Counted from the first letter of the stretch, positions 17,878 through 26,642 are shown. The stretch is DNA of 64,000 nucleotides from CAVVAH01 sp963746175 (GCA_963746175.1 CAVVAH010000001.1:434001-498000); one strand, 5' to 3'. Translations and numbers: made by a program. Notes: generated from the sequence alone by a model not told the origin.

Positions 17878-19392
17878 GTGAGCGTCTGGCGGGTGATGGG
17901 GACCGAGACCGAGTACGGGATCATCGTGCCCGGCAACCCGGGCGCGAACGCGATGCTGATCTCGTCCCAGATCGTCAACGCCTACGCGCAGCCGAGCGCC
18001 GTGCGCAACCGGCGGCCGCGTTGGGACTTCGAGGAGGAGAACCCGCTGCGGGACGCCCGCGGGTTCGACCTCGCGCGCGAGGTCGCCGACGCCACCCAGC
18101 TGACCGACGAGGACGTCGGCCTGGCCAACGTCATCCTCACCAACGGCGCGCGCTTCTACGTCGACCACGCGCACCCGGAGTACTCCGGGCCGGAGTGCAC
18201 CAACCCGCGCGACGTCCTGATCTGGGACCGCGCGGGGGAGCGGATCATGGCCGAGGCCAGCCGGCGCGCGGCGATGATCCCGAACACCCCGCCGATCAAC
18301 CTCTACAAGAACAACACCGACAACAAGGGTGCGTCCTACGGCACCCACGAGAACTACCTCATGCGGCGCGAGACGCCGTTCGCCGACATCGTCCGCCACC
18401 TCACGCCGTTCTTCGTCAGCCGTCAGGTCGTGGCCGGGTCGGGCCGGGTCGGGATCGGCCAGGACGGCCGCGGCGACGGCTTCCAGATCTCGCAGCGAGC
18501 CGACTACTTCGAGGTCGAGGTCGGCCTCGAGACCACCCTGAAGCGGCCGATCATCAACACCCGCGACGAGCCGCACGCGGTGGCCGAGAAGTACCGCCGG
18601 CTGCACGTCATCATCGGCGACGCCAACCTCGCCGAGGTGTCGACGTACCTCAAGGTCGGCACGACAGCCCTGGTGCTCGCGATGATCGAGGACCAGTTCC
18701 TCTCCGTCGACCTCACCGTGGACCGGCCGGTGGCGACCCTGCACGCGGTGTCGCACGACCCGACGCTGCGCGAGATCGTGACGCTGCGCTCCGGGCGGAC
18801 CCTGACCGCCGTCCAGCTGCAGATGGAGTACGCCGAGCAGGCCCGCAAGTACGTCGAGGACCGCTTCGGCTCCGACGCCGACCCGGTGACCGTCGACGTC
18901 CTGGACCGCTGGGAGTCGGTGCTGACCCGGCTCGAGTCGGACCCGATGTCGCTGTCCCGGGAGCTCGACTGGGTCGCCAAGCTGCGGATCCTGCAGGGCT
19001 ACATCGACCGCGACGGGCTCGACTGGGGGTCGCCGCGGCTGGAGGCGGTCGACCTGCAGTACTCCGACGTGCGGCAGGACAAGGGCCTCTACAACAAGCT
19101 GGCCGCCGCGGGCCGCTTCGAGCGGATCGTCACCGAGGCCGAGGTCGAGCGTGCGGTGCTCGAGCCGCCGGAGGACACCCGGGCGTACTTCCGCGGCCGC
19201 TGCCTGGCGAAGTACCCGGACGACGTGGCCGCCGCGTCCTGGGACTCGGTGATCTTCGACCTGCCCGGGCACGACTCGCTCCAGCGGGTCCCCACGCTGG
19301 AGCCGTTGCGGGGGACGAAGGAGCACGTCGGCGGTCTCCTCGACCGGTGCGACACCGCGGCGCAGCTGGTGGCGGCCCTGACCGGCGGCTGA
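17878..19392 (+). CDS. dop: Depupylase/deamidase Dop
   Basis: A 504-residue carboxylate-amine-ligase-fold enzyme with MGTETEYGI at the N-terminus (ATP/metal Glu), the characteristic Dop loop near LTDEDVGLANVI, the HPEYSGPE and NNTDNKGASYGTHENYL substrate-site blocks, and NTRDEPHA. Dop removes Pup from substrates and, where Pup ends in Gln, deamidates it. Here Pup ends in Glu, so depupylation should be its main task. TAGGCT (17865-17870) lies 7 bases before the GTG at 17878, a leaderless arrangement; ATG 17896 is an alternative start. It is a paralogue of PafA at 27388-28749. Confidence 0.95.
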   Translation: MSVWRVMGTETEYGIIVPGNPGANAMLISSQIVNAYAQPSAVRNRRPRWDFEEENPLRDARGFDLAREVADATQLTDEDVGLANVILTNGARFYVDHAHPEYSGPECTNPRDVLIWDRAGERIMAEASRRAAMIPNTPPINLYKNNTDNKGASYGTHENYLMRRETPFADIVRHLTPFFVSRQVVAGSGRVGIGQDGRGDGFQISQRADYFEVEVGLETTLKRPIINTRDEPHAVAEKYRRLHVIIGDANLAEVSTYLKVGTTALVLAMIEDQFLSVDLTVDRPVATLHAVSHDPTLREIVTLRSGRTLTAVQLQMEYAEQARKYVEDRFGSDADPVTVDVLDRWESVLTRLESDPMSLSRELDWVAKLRILQGYIDRDGLDWGSPRLEAVDLQYSDVRQDKGLYNKLAAAGRFERIVTEAEVERAVLEPPEDTRAYFRGRCLAKYPDDVAAASWDSVIFDLPGHDSLQRVPTLEPLRGTKEHVGGLLDRCDTAAQLVAALTGG

Positions 19393-19514
19393 CGCCGCGC
19401 CGACCTGGTCCTGCCACCGCGCCCCCGGTCGGGGTGGTCCGGAACCTCATGGGGCGTGTCCCGGCTGCCGACTAAGGTCAGAGAGGCAACGGCAGCGGCG
19501 GAGGGCAGCACCAG

Positions 19515-19724
19515 ATGGCCAGCAAGGACACCGGCGGGCAGAAGCGCGCGAGCAAGACCTCCGAGGAGGTCGAGGAGACCCAGGTCGACGAGTCGACCGA
19601 CGTCGCCGAGCGCAAGGAACAGCTCGACAGCGATATCGACGCCATGCTTGACGAGATAGATGACGTATTAGAGTCGAATTCTGAGGATTTCGTACGATCC
19701 TTCGTCCAAAAGGGCGGGGAGTAG
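19515..19724 (+). CDS. pup: Prokaryotic ubiquitin-like protein Pup
   Basis: A 69-residue disordered, acidic protein ending in FVRSFVQKGGE. The C-terminal Glu is what PafA links to substrate lysines, so no deamidation is needed. The central helix region (ERKEQLDSDIDAMLDEIDDVLE) binds the Arc coiled coil. TAAGGT at 19473-19478 is a likely -10, giving a leader of about 30 bases. The last third of the gene uses codons rare in this genome (ATA, GTA, TTA, AAT, TTC/TTT mix) and is strikingly AT-richer than its surroundings, including one TTA Leu codon. It is followed after 9 bases by an endonuclease VII-like gene. Confidence 0.97.
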   Translation: MASKDTGGQKRASKTSEEVEETQVDESTDVAERKEQLDSDIDAMLDEIDDVLESNSEDFVRSFVQKGGE

Positions 19725-19733
19725 AGCGATTTA

Positions 19734-20627
19734 GTGGAGAATGCCGAAGGCAAGAGATGCGGTCGCCGCGGACGGCAGAGACCCGTGTCAGCCTTTGGAG
19801 CCCGTCAGGCTGCGAAGGACGGGTTGCAGCACTGGTGCCGCGACTGCTTTGCCGACTGGGCTGCCCAGAGGCGGCCTCGCAAGATGGCCGTGGCTCCCCG
19901 TGTCCCGGATGGGCACAAGTGGTGCCGTCGATGCGGCGAGACGAAGCCGGCTGAAGCATTCGCCACCCACACGTCCCGTCCCGATGGACGGCAGGTGCAC
20001 TGCCGGGCGTGCCAAGCGGCTGAGTACCGGAGAAAGCAGATGGCCGCCGGCAAGGTCGTGCGCCCCCCGGACGTCCCTGTAGGCCACAAGTTCTGTCGCG
20101 GTTGCCAGCAAGTCCTCCCACTGACCGAGTGGCCGCGAAGGGCTCGTTCGACTGACGGATACGCCTTCCGGTGCCGGGAGTGCATCCGTGCTCATGATCG
20201 TGATCGAGCACTCGTGGCCAAGTACGGGTTGTCGGCTGCCGAGGTCGAGGCGATGCTCGAGGCGCAGGGCGGGGTGTGTGCGATCTGCCGGACCGCACCG
20301 GCGGTCCACGTCGACCACGACCACGCGACCGGCAAGGTCCGGGGGATGCTCTGCTTCAACTGCAATGCCGCCCTGGGTCACCTCCGCGACGACCCGATGT
20401 TGTTCCGGCGGGGCTTGCGCTATCTGGCCGCGTCCAGGAGTCCGGTCCCCACGACGCCAGCGACGTCGCACCGCGACGAGGTGGCCTGGGAGATCGTGCT
20501 CAGCCACTGCACCGCCGCCGCCGAGCCCGGGTTCCTGGAGCAGCTGGTGCCCGCTGGTGGACCGTCCTGGCTGGAGCAGGTGTTCGCGGCTCGGCTCGCC
20601 GAGCGCCGCGGTGGCCCGGCGTCCTGA
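19734..20627 (+). CDS. Endonuclease VII-like HNH protein with three zinc ribbons
   Basis: A 297-residue protein starting at GTG 19734, 9 bases after pup. Three ribbon-like repeats fill residues ~8-145: a degenerate one ending WCRDC, then WCRRCGETKPAEAF...HCRAC and FCRGCQQVLPLTEW...RCREC. Residues ~160-225 form a T4 endonuclease VII-type His-Me finger domain: CAICRTAPAVHVDHDHATG followed by VRGMLCFNCNAALG, with paired cysteines for zinc and the catalytic Asp-His. The C-terminal 70 residues are unrecognised. Position between pup and prcB implies co-transcription with the proteasome genes; I recall similar genes in other actinobacterial proteasome loci. A nuclease role in protein degradation is unexplained. 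Confidence 0.85.
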   Translation: MENAEGKRCGRRGRQRPVSAFGARQAAKDGLQHWCRDCFADWAAQRRPRKMAVAPRVPDGHKWCRRCGETKPAEAFATHTSRPDGRQVHCRACQAAEYRRKQMAAGKVVRPPDVPVGHKFCRGCQQVLPLTEWPRRARSTDGYAFRCRECIRAHDRDRALVAKYGLSAAEVEAMLEAQGGVCAICRTAPAVHVDHDHATGKVRGMLCFNCNAALGHLRDDPMLFRRGLRYLAASRSPVPTTPATSHRDEVAWEIVLSHCTAAAEPGFLEQLVPAGGPSWLEQVFAARLAERRGGPAS

Positions 20628-20708
20628 CGGTGGCGGTACTAGGGTCGTGATCGCTGCCTCGCGGCGGCACCAGCACGCCCACGCACCACAGGTGAAGGGG
20701 AACCGTAG

Positions 20709-21563
20709 GTGACCGACCACGCCGGCCCGGGCCGACTGCCTGCCGCGTACACGACGCCGGGGAGCTCGTCGTTCGCGGAGTTCCTCGGTGTGCACGCGCC
20801 CGAGCTGCTGCCCGGCCGCCGCACGCCACCGGCCACCGCGCTGACCACCGAGGCGCCGCACGGCACGACCATCGTGGCGATGACCTTCCCCGGCGGCGTG
20901 GTGATGGCCGGCGACCGCCGCGCCACGATGGGCAACTACATCGCCCAGCGCGACATCGAGAAGGTCTTCCACGCCGACGACCACAGCTGCGTGGGAATCG
21001 CCGGGACGGCCGGCATCGCGATCGAGATGGTCCGGCTCTTCCAGGTCGAGCTCGAGCACTACGAGAAGATCGAGGGCACCACGCTGTCCCTCGAGGGCAA
21101 GGCCAACCGGCTCGCCCTGATGATCCGCGGCAACCTCGCGATGGCCATGCAAGGCCTCGCGGTCGTGCCGCTGTTCGCCGGCTACGACCTCGACGCCGAC
21201 GACCCTGACACCGCCGGCCGGCTCTACTCCTACGACGTCACCGGCGGCCGCTACGAGGAGCACAAGTTCCACTCGGTCGGCTCCGGCTCGATGTTCGCCC
21301 GGGGATCGCTGAAGAAGCTCTGGCGCGACGACCTCTCGGTCGCCGACGCCGTGCTGTGCGCCGTCCAGTCGCTGTACGACGCCGCCGACGAGGACTCGGC
21401 CACCGGTGGCCCCGACCTCACCCGCCGGCTGTTCCCTGTCGTGTCGACCGTCACGGCCGACGGCTACCGCCGGCTCTCCGACGACGAGGTCGGCGCCGTC
21501 GTCGACTCCGTGATCGCCGGCCGGATGCAGAACCCCGGCGGCCCGCAGGCCCCGCTCAGCTGA
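20709..21563 (+). CDS. prcB: 20S proteasome beta subunit
   Basis: A 284-residue proprotein. Autocleavage at HG-TTIVAM makes Thr53 the N-terminal nucleophile after a 52-residue propeptide. GDRRATMGNYIAQRDIEKVF supplies the conserved Asp, Arg and Lys33-equivalent, and SGS near the end (GSGSMFARG) completes the active site. It forms the inner two rings of the proteasome. The GTG at 20709 is preceded by AAGGGGAACC. TAGGGT (20640-20645), between the endonuclease gene and prcB, could be an internal promoter. prcA follows after 43 bases holding a 12-codon mini-ORF. Confidence 0.96.
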   Translation: MTDHAGPGRLPAAYTTPGSSSFAEFLGVHAPELLPGRRTPPATALTTEAPHGTTIVAMTFPGGVVMAGDRRATMGNYIAQRDIEKVFHADDHSCVGIAGTAGIAIEMVRLFQVELEHYEKIEGTTLSLEGKANRLALMIRGNLAMAMQGLAVVPLFAGYDLDADDPDTAGRLYSYDVTGGRYEEHKFHSVGSGSMFARGSLKKLWRDDLSVADAVLCAVQSLYDAADEDSATGGPDLTRRLFPVVSTVTADGYRRLSDDEVGAVVDSVIAGRMQNPGGPQAPLS

Positions 21564-21571
21564 GGACCCCG

Positions 21572-21610
21572 ATGACCACCGCCGCACCTGTCGAGGAGAC
21601 CGCGTCGTGA
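21572..21610 (+). other. 12-codon mini-ORF between prcB and prcA
   Basis: ATG at 21572 opens 12 codons (MTTAAPVEETAS) whose TGA at 21608-21610 overlaps the prcA GTG (GTGA). It begins 8 bases after the prcB stop and contains the prcA ribosome-binding purines (GAGGAGA). It could couple prcA translation to that of prcB and so balance the subunits. It is short enough to occur by chance. Confidence 0.35.
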
Positions 21611-22437
21611 CGATGCCGTTCGGATACGTCTCGCCCGAGCAGCTCATGAAGGACCGGGCCGACTACGCCCGCAAGGGCATCGCCCGGGGCCGCAGCGTCG
21701 TCGTGCTCCAGTACGACGGCGGCATCGTGTTCGTCGCGGAGAACCTCTCGCGTGCCCTGCACAAGATCTCCGAGATCTACGACCGGATCGCGTTCGCCGC
21801 CGTCGGCAAGTACAACGAGTTCGAGAACCTGCGGATGGCCGGCGTCCGCTACGCCGACCTTCGGGGCTACAGCTACGACCGCCAGGACGTCACCGGCCGC
21901 GGCCTCGCCAACGTGTTCGCCCAGACGCTCGGCACGATCTTCACCGTCGACTCGAAGCCCTACGAGGTCGAGATCGTCATCGCCGAGGTCGGGGAGTCGG
22001 CGGCTGACGACCAGGTCTACCGGCTGACGTACGACGGCTCGGTCGCCGACGAGCACGGCTTCGTCGCCATGGGCGGGTCGGCCGAGACCATCAGCCAGCA
22101 GCTCACCGAGCGGTACCGCGACGGCATGTCGCTGGAGGAGGCGCTCCGGCTGGCCGTCGAGCTGCTCGGTCGCGATCCCGCCGGCGGCGAGCAGCGCACC
22201 CTCACGGCCGACCAGCTCGAGGTCGCCGTCCTCGACCGGACCCGACCACGCCGGACCTTCCGACGGCTCACCGGGCCGATGCTCTCCCGGCTGCTCGGCG
22301 ACGCGTCCGCCGGTGCCAGCAGGCCCGGGGACGCGACGGGTGACGACGGCAAGGGCGACCCGCCCTCCGCGCTGGCGGGGGGCTCGCACGAACCGCCCGG
22401 GCCGGCCGGCTCGAACGACGACACGCCCGCCGGATAG
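21607..22437 (+). CDS. prcA: 20S proteasome alpha subunit
   Basis: A 276-residue alpha subunit forming the outer rings and gate. The N-terminal gate residues MPFGYVSPEQLMKDRADYARKG are classic, followed by the alpha/beta sandwich with GKYNEFENLRMAGVRYAD and DEHGFVAMGG. The last ~60 residues are a disordered Gly/Pro/Ser-rich tail. There is no catalytic Thr, as expected. The GTG at 21607 follows GAGGAG and overlaps a mini-ORF stop; ATG 21613 is an alternative. Tandem hairpins directly after the stop mark the end of the operon. Confidence 0.96.
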   Translation: MTMPFGYVSPEQLMKDRADYARKGIARGRSVVVLQYDGGIVFVAENLSRALHKISEIYDRIAFAAVGKYNEFENLRMAGVRYADLRGYSYDRQDVTGRGLANVFAQTLGTIFTVDSKPYEVEIVIAEVGESAADDQVYRLTYDGSVADEHGFVAMGGSAETISQQLTERYRDGMSLEEALRLAVELLGRDPAGGEQRTLTADQLEVAVLDRTRPRRTFRRLTGPMLSRLLGDASAGASRPGDATGDDGKGDPPSALAGGSHEPPGPAGSNDDTPAG

Positions 22438-22475
22438 CCGGACAAGGTCCGGCGCTGGACCTGTCGCCTGTCCAG
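22438..22475 (+). terminator. Tandem hairpins after prcA
   Basis: CCGGAC-AAG-GTCCGG (22438-22452) begins right after the prcA stop and is followed by CTGGAC-N9-GTCCAG (22455-22475). Two stacked stems without a T-tract are a common actinobacterial terminator form. The remaining gap up to 22640 holds a -10-like TAGCCT (22579-22584) for the next gene. Confidence 0.5.
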
Positions 22476-22640
22476 TGCAGTGGCTTGCCTGCCCGAAACC
22501 GACCTCGCCTCGACGGCTCCCGCGACGCGGAACCCGCCGATGAGCCGCAGTTCGCCCGATTCCGGACATCGCTGCTTGTAGCCTGGTCGCTTCGCACCGT
22601 CCGCTCGGGCCGTGCACGGCCGAGCAGCAGGGGGCTTCCG

Positions 22641-24962
22641 GTGCCATCGACCTCGACCCGACGGGCGACCACTCGCGGCGTCCCGAGCCGGCTGGTCGCC
22701 GCCCTCGGCGCCGCCGTGCTGACCGCGTCCCTGGCGCCGGCCGCGCAGGCGGCCACCGGCGCCAACGCCCCGGACGGCACCCGGACCGTGTCGTACCGCG
22801 GCGCCTCGGTGACGGTCCCGGCCGGCTGGCCGGTCCGCGACCTGGCCGGCAGGCCCGGCTGCGTGCGCTTCGACGAGCACGCCGTCTACCTCGGTGACCC
22901 CAGCCGCAGCACCTGCCCGCCGCACCTCGTCGGCCGCACCGAGGCGGTGCACCTCACCGCAAAGAGCCTGCAGGGGGTGGTGGCACCGGACCGGGTCGTC
23001 ACCGCCGACGACTCGTCGGTCTCCGTGGTGGTCTCCGCCGGCGACGACACGGCCGCGGCACGCGAGGTCGCGCAGTCGGTCACCTTCGCCGGCGGCGCTC
23101 CCGACGTCGATGCACCCTCCGGTGCCGCCGACGCGCGCACGCTGTCCGCCGCCGGCAGCTCCGGCACGGCCAGCAGCAGCACGACCCGCAGCGCCGCGCG
23201 CTCGTCGGCCACCTCACCGAAGACGCCCTTCGACACGACGTACACCGGGCTCGGCTTCGACGCCTGCACGGCGCAGCCGCTGACCACGATGTCGGCGTGG
23301 TACGCCGCGTCGCCGTTCAAGTCCGCCAACATGTACATCGGCGGGGCCAGCCGCGGCTGCTCGCAGGCCAACCTGACGGCCGACTGGGTGACCCAGACCG
23401 TCGCGCAGGGCTGGACGCTCTTCCCGACGTACGTCGGGCTGCAGGCGTCCTGCAGCGACTACCCGAACCGGATCGACCCGGCGCAGGCGGCGGCGCAGGG
23501 CACAGCAGCGGCCGACGACGCGATCGTGCAGCTCGACGCGCTCGGCCTGGGCCTCGGCAACCCGGTCTACTTCGACATGGAGGCGTACTCCTACACGAAC
23601 GCCGCCTGCCTGGCCGCGACCCGTACCTTCCTCGGTGCCTGGACCCAGCGGCTGCACGACCTCGGCTACGTCTCCGGCATCTACTCCAGCTCGAACGCAC
23701 TCGCGGCAACCGTCTTCGACGGGACCACGAAGGAGACCCGCGTCCCGACGGCGTCGATGCCCGCCCCGGACGCGCTCTGGTTCGCCCGCTGGCCCGCTGA
23801 CAGCAAGACCCAGCCCGGCGACCCGACCTTGGTGGACGCCGCCATCCCTGACCAGTACTTCGCCGGCCACCAGCGGATCCACCAGTTCCGCGGCGGTCAC
23901 CCGGAGACCTACGGCGGCATCACGGTCAACATCGACAGCAACTCGCTGGACGCCCCGGTGGCACCGTCCCAGCTGGCTGCCGACGGTGCCTTCGTCCAGA
24001 CGGCCGGCCTCTACTACCGGATGGCCGGGGGCGCACCGATCGTCGTGACCGACTGGGCCGCGGTCGGCGGTGGCCCGCAGCCCGCGACGGCACTGTCGCA
24101 GACCCAGTTCGACTCGCTGCCCGACCGGCCGCGCGACGGCACCTTCCTGCAGAGCGGCGCGACCGGCCGGGTGTGGCGGGTCGTCAAGGGCGTCGCGACG
24201 TACGTGCCGTCCTGGACGCCGTACGGCGGTCCGCAGGCCAGCGTGGTCGTCGACCAGGCCGCGCTCGACAACGCCGGGACGGGCGGCGCCTGGAACCGCC
24301 TCAGCAGCGGGACGCCGGCACCGCGGATGACCGGCCCCGCGACCGGTGGCACGACCAGCAAGAAGGCGTCGTTCGCGTGGTTCGGCGGCTACTCCTCGTC
24401 GGCCGTCGCCACGTACGACGTCCGCTGGCGCAAGGCGCGGTACGACGGCACGTACGGCCCGTGGACCCGGCCGGCCGGCTGGCAGACGACCGCCGTGAGC
24501 GATGTGCCGCTGGGACTGCGCGCCGGCTACACCTCGTGCGTCGCCGTCCGGGCCCGCAACCTCGCCGGCCAGCTGTCCGGCTGGACCACGCAGCGGTGCA
24601 CGGCACGCTCCCTCGACGACCGCAGCCTGGCCAGGTCGTCCGGCTGGACCGCCCGCTCCGGCAAGGACGCCTACTTCGGCGGCACCTACCTCACGACCAC
24701 CCGCAAGGGCGCGACGCTGGTCCGCACCGGGGCCCGGCTGAAGCGGGTGGGTGTCGTCGCCTCGACCTGCCGCAGCTGCGGCAAGGTCGCCGTCCTGCTG
24801 GACGACAAGCGGATCGGCACGGTGAACCTCGCCGGACCCAAGCACGCCAGCCAGGTGCTCATGCTGCCCGCGGTGAGCCGGCAGCGGGCGACCGTCACTC
24901 TCAAGGTCCGCAGCAGCGGCCAGCGGGTCCGCATCGACGGGCTGGTCCTCAGCCGCAGCTGA
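22641..24962 (+). CDS. Secreted DUF1906 glycoside-hydrolase-like protein
   Basis: A 773-residue exported protein with a signal peptide (RLVAALGAAVLTASLAPAAQA). A Ser/Ala-rich linker near 170-190 leads into a DUF1906 TIM-barrel-like domain (~195-430) with FDTTYTGLGFDACTAQPL, MYIGGASRGC, PVYFDMEAYSY and GIYSSSNALA; these carry conserved acids for a possible glycosidase. The C-terminal third has two beta-rich modules (~500-670 and ~680-773), the last with Cys pairs (STCRSCGK), probably wall or glycan binding. Rv2525c-type DUF1906 proteins are Tat- or Sec-exported with unknown substrate. The GTG at 22641 is preceded by AGGGGG. It is convergent with the M14-like gene. Confidence 0.82.
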   Translation: MPSTSTRRATTRGVPSRLVAALGAAVLTASLAPAAQAATGANAPDGTRTVSYRGASVTVPAGWPVRDLAGRPGCVRFDEHAVYLGDPSRSTCPPHLVGRTEAVHLTAKSLQGVVAPDRVVTADDSSVSVVVSAGDDTAAAREVAQSVTFAGGAPDVDAPSGAADARTLSAAGSSGTASSSTTRSAARSSATSPKTPFDTTYTGLGFDACTAQPLTTMSAWYAASPFKSANMYIGGASRGCSQANLTADWVTQTVAQGWTLFPTYVGLQASCSDYPNRIDPAQAAAQGTAAADDAIVQLDALGLGLGNPVYFDMEAYSYTNAACLAATRTFLGAWTQRLHDLGYVSGIYSSSNALAATVFDGTTKETRVPTASMPAPDALWFARWPADSKTQPGDPTLVDAAIPDQYFAGHQRIHQFRGGHPETYGGITVNIDSNSLDAPVAPSQLAADGAFVQTAGLYYRMAGGAPIVVTDWAAVGGGPQPATALSQTQFDSLPDRPRDGTFLQSGATGRVWRVVKGVATYVPSWTPYGGPQASVVVDQAALDNAGTGGAWNRLSSGTPAPRMTGPATGGTTSKKASFAWFGGYSSSAVATYDVRWRKARYDGTYGPWTRPAGWQTTAVSDVPLGLRAGYTSCVAVRARNLAGQLSGWTTQRCTARSLDDRSLARSSGWTARSGKDAYFGGTYLTTTRKGATLVRTGARLKRVGVVASTCRSCGKVAVLLDDKRIGTVNLAGPKHASQVLMLPAVSRQRATVTLKVRSSGQRVRIDGLVLSRS

Positions 24963-24971
24963 GCGCTGCGG
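24953..24971. terminator. Hairpin over the DUF1906 stop codon
   Basis: CCGCAGC-TGAGC-GCTGCGG, a perfect 7-bp stem with a 5-base loop, contains the DUF1906 stop codon. It lies at the convergent junction with the M14-like gene and can serve as a bidirectional transcription end. Confidence 0.45.
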
Positions 24972-24980
24972 GAGGCCGCG

Positions 24981-26642
24981 TCAGCGGGTGAGCACCACGA
25001 AGTCGTCCCAGGTGATGCCGCGCAGGGACTCGGGGTTCAGCGTTCCGCCCCACACGGCGTGGGTGGTGCTCTCCTGCTCCGCCTTGAGCGAGGTGGGCCC
25101 ACCCGCGTTGTCGCCGATGTAGGCGCCGTAGCGCTGCAGGGTCCGCGCGATCACCAGGGCCTCCGGCGACAGGCCCCGGGTGGTGAGGTCGACCGAGGGG
25201 TCGATCGCGATCCGCTGGCCCTCAGCGCCCCAGCCCGAGTTTCCCGACTCCGACCCGACCATCGGGTGCCGGTGACCTGCCGAGGTGTCGGTCTCGACCA
25301 TGAACAGGTGAAGGACGTGACCCAGGTCGGTGCTGTGCGCCACGCCCCAGTCGACCAGGTCCCGCCGGATCACCATGGCGTCCGGGATCGCACCGCGGGA
25401 CCGGAAGTTCAACGTGCTGTCGGACAACGGGTTGCGCTTGTCCAGGCCGTTGCTGGCGTGCTCGAACAACCCTGCGCTGGACACGTGCACGAGATGGTCA
25501 CCGACCACCGTGGCGCGAGCACCCCACACCGACCAGCCGTGCGCCCGGTCGACCACCACGAACGGCGAGTCGCCGGTGCCGGTGAGCATCTGGCCGAACC
25601 ACGCCGGCGCGTGGAAGCCCTTGGTGGCAAGGATGCCGACCTCGCTCGGTATCGACCCGGTCAGGCGCCACACCGGGTCCGCCGCTGCGCCCTCCGCGTA
25701 GGTGGTGCCCCACGGGTTGCCGGCGACGCCCCGGATCAACGGGTACGGCGTCCCGGCCTGGTCCGGGTGCGACCGCATGAACGCGCGGAAGGTCGTGGTC
25801 GCGGCGACGTCGACCGCCGCAGCCACGGGCGACCGGAAGTAGGAGCTGGTGGTGTACGGGAGGAACGGCGCACCGGGGACTGGCGGCGGGACCGCCGGCC
25901 GGCCCGGCGCCGGACGGGTGACGGCCACCTCGAGCAGAGCGCTCGCGATGGCAGCGACGCGATCCTCACGGGTGTCGTCGGCGATGCTGACCACGGCGGC
26001 TCGTGTTGCTGCCTGCGCGTCCAGCCACCTGGTCGGGACGCCGTGGCAGCCGCCGGGGCACGGGGTCTGGCGGTACGGCGCGTGCGCCGCCGCGGCGAGC
26101 GCCCGACCCCACCAGCGGGATGCACTCGTCGAGGACACCACGAGGTCGCGACCCCCGTCCAGCAGCACCACGGTCTGCGGACGGACCTGGCGGACGAAGC
26201 GCATCAGCAGCCTGGTCTCCGGTTCGCTGGCCGCCGCCGGACCGGCCCCCGGGCGAGACGTCCAGCGGAGCGGGAAGTTGCGGGCCAGGTCCACGCCGTG
26301 CGAGTTGCGCCGACTCCCTGCCGTGACGCCGTCCGGGTTGAGCGACCGGATGGTCCAGAGCTGGACCGATGCCGGTAGCGCTGCACGGCGGAGTGCCCGA
26401 ACGACGCTGTGCCCTTGCACCCGGTCACCGTGCAAGGAGCCGACGACCAGGATCCGTTGGGGCGCGCTGCCCGGTCCCTGGTGCCGTGCCACCACCGGCT
26501 GGCCGTCGACGCTGTGCCCGAGCACGTCAGCACTGGAGGCCCGAGCGGCATCGGCGGCCACGGCCGAGCCGGCGCCGGACTGCGGGATCGCCATCAGCGG
26601 CAGAGCCAGCACGACGGGGACCAGCAGGCGCAGGGATGGCAT
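24981..26642 (-). CDS. Secreted M14-carboxypeptidase-like protein lacking zinc ligands, with extra C-terminal domain
   Basis: A 553-residue protein with a signal peptide ending near AVAADA. Residues ~38-245 follow the M14 carboxypeptidase fold: LVVGSLHGDRVQGHSVV, SLNPDGVTAGSRRN and GVDLARNFPLRW. However, the zinc-binding H-x-x-E reads H-G-D-R, and the third ligand region reads LLDGGRD where families such as MpaA have His. It is therefore probably not an active metallopeptidase. Residues ~270-553 form a second domain that I do not recognise (contains FVVVDRAHGWSVWGARATVV and HLFMVETDTSAGHRHP). The ATG at 26642 has GGAGGT upstream. Confidence 0.7.
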   Translation of the reverse strand: MPSLRLLVPVVLALPLMAIPQSGAGSAVAADAARASSADVLGHSVDGQPVVARHQGPGSAPQRILVVGSLHGDRVQGHSVVRALRRAALPASVQLWTIRSLNPDGVTAGSRRNSHGVDLARNFPLRWTSRPGAGPAAASEPETRLLMRFVRQVRPQTVVLLDGGRDLVVSSTSASRWWGRALAAAAHAPYRQTPCPGGCHGVPTRWLDAQAATRAAVVSIADDTREDRVAAIASALLEVAVTRPAPGRPAVPPPVPGAPFLPYTTSSYFRSPVAAAVDVAATTTFRAFMRSHPDQAGTPYPLIRGVAGNPWGTTYAEGAAADPVWRLTGSIPSEVGILATKGFHAPAWFGQMLTGTGDSPFVVVDRAHGWSVWGARATVVGDHLVHVSSAGLFEHASNGLDKRNPLSDSTLNFRSRGAIPDAMVIRRDLVDWGVAHSTDLGHVLHLFMVETDTSAGHRHPMVGSESGNSGWGAEGQRIAIDPSVDLTTRGLSPEALVIARTLQRYGAYIGDNAGGPTSLKAEQESTTHAVWGGTLNPESLRGITWDDFVVLTR

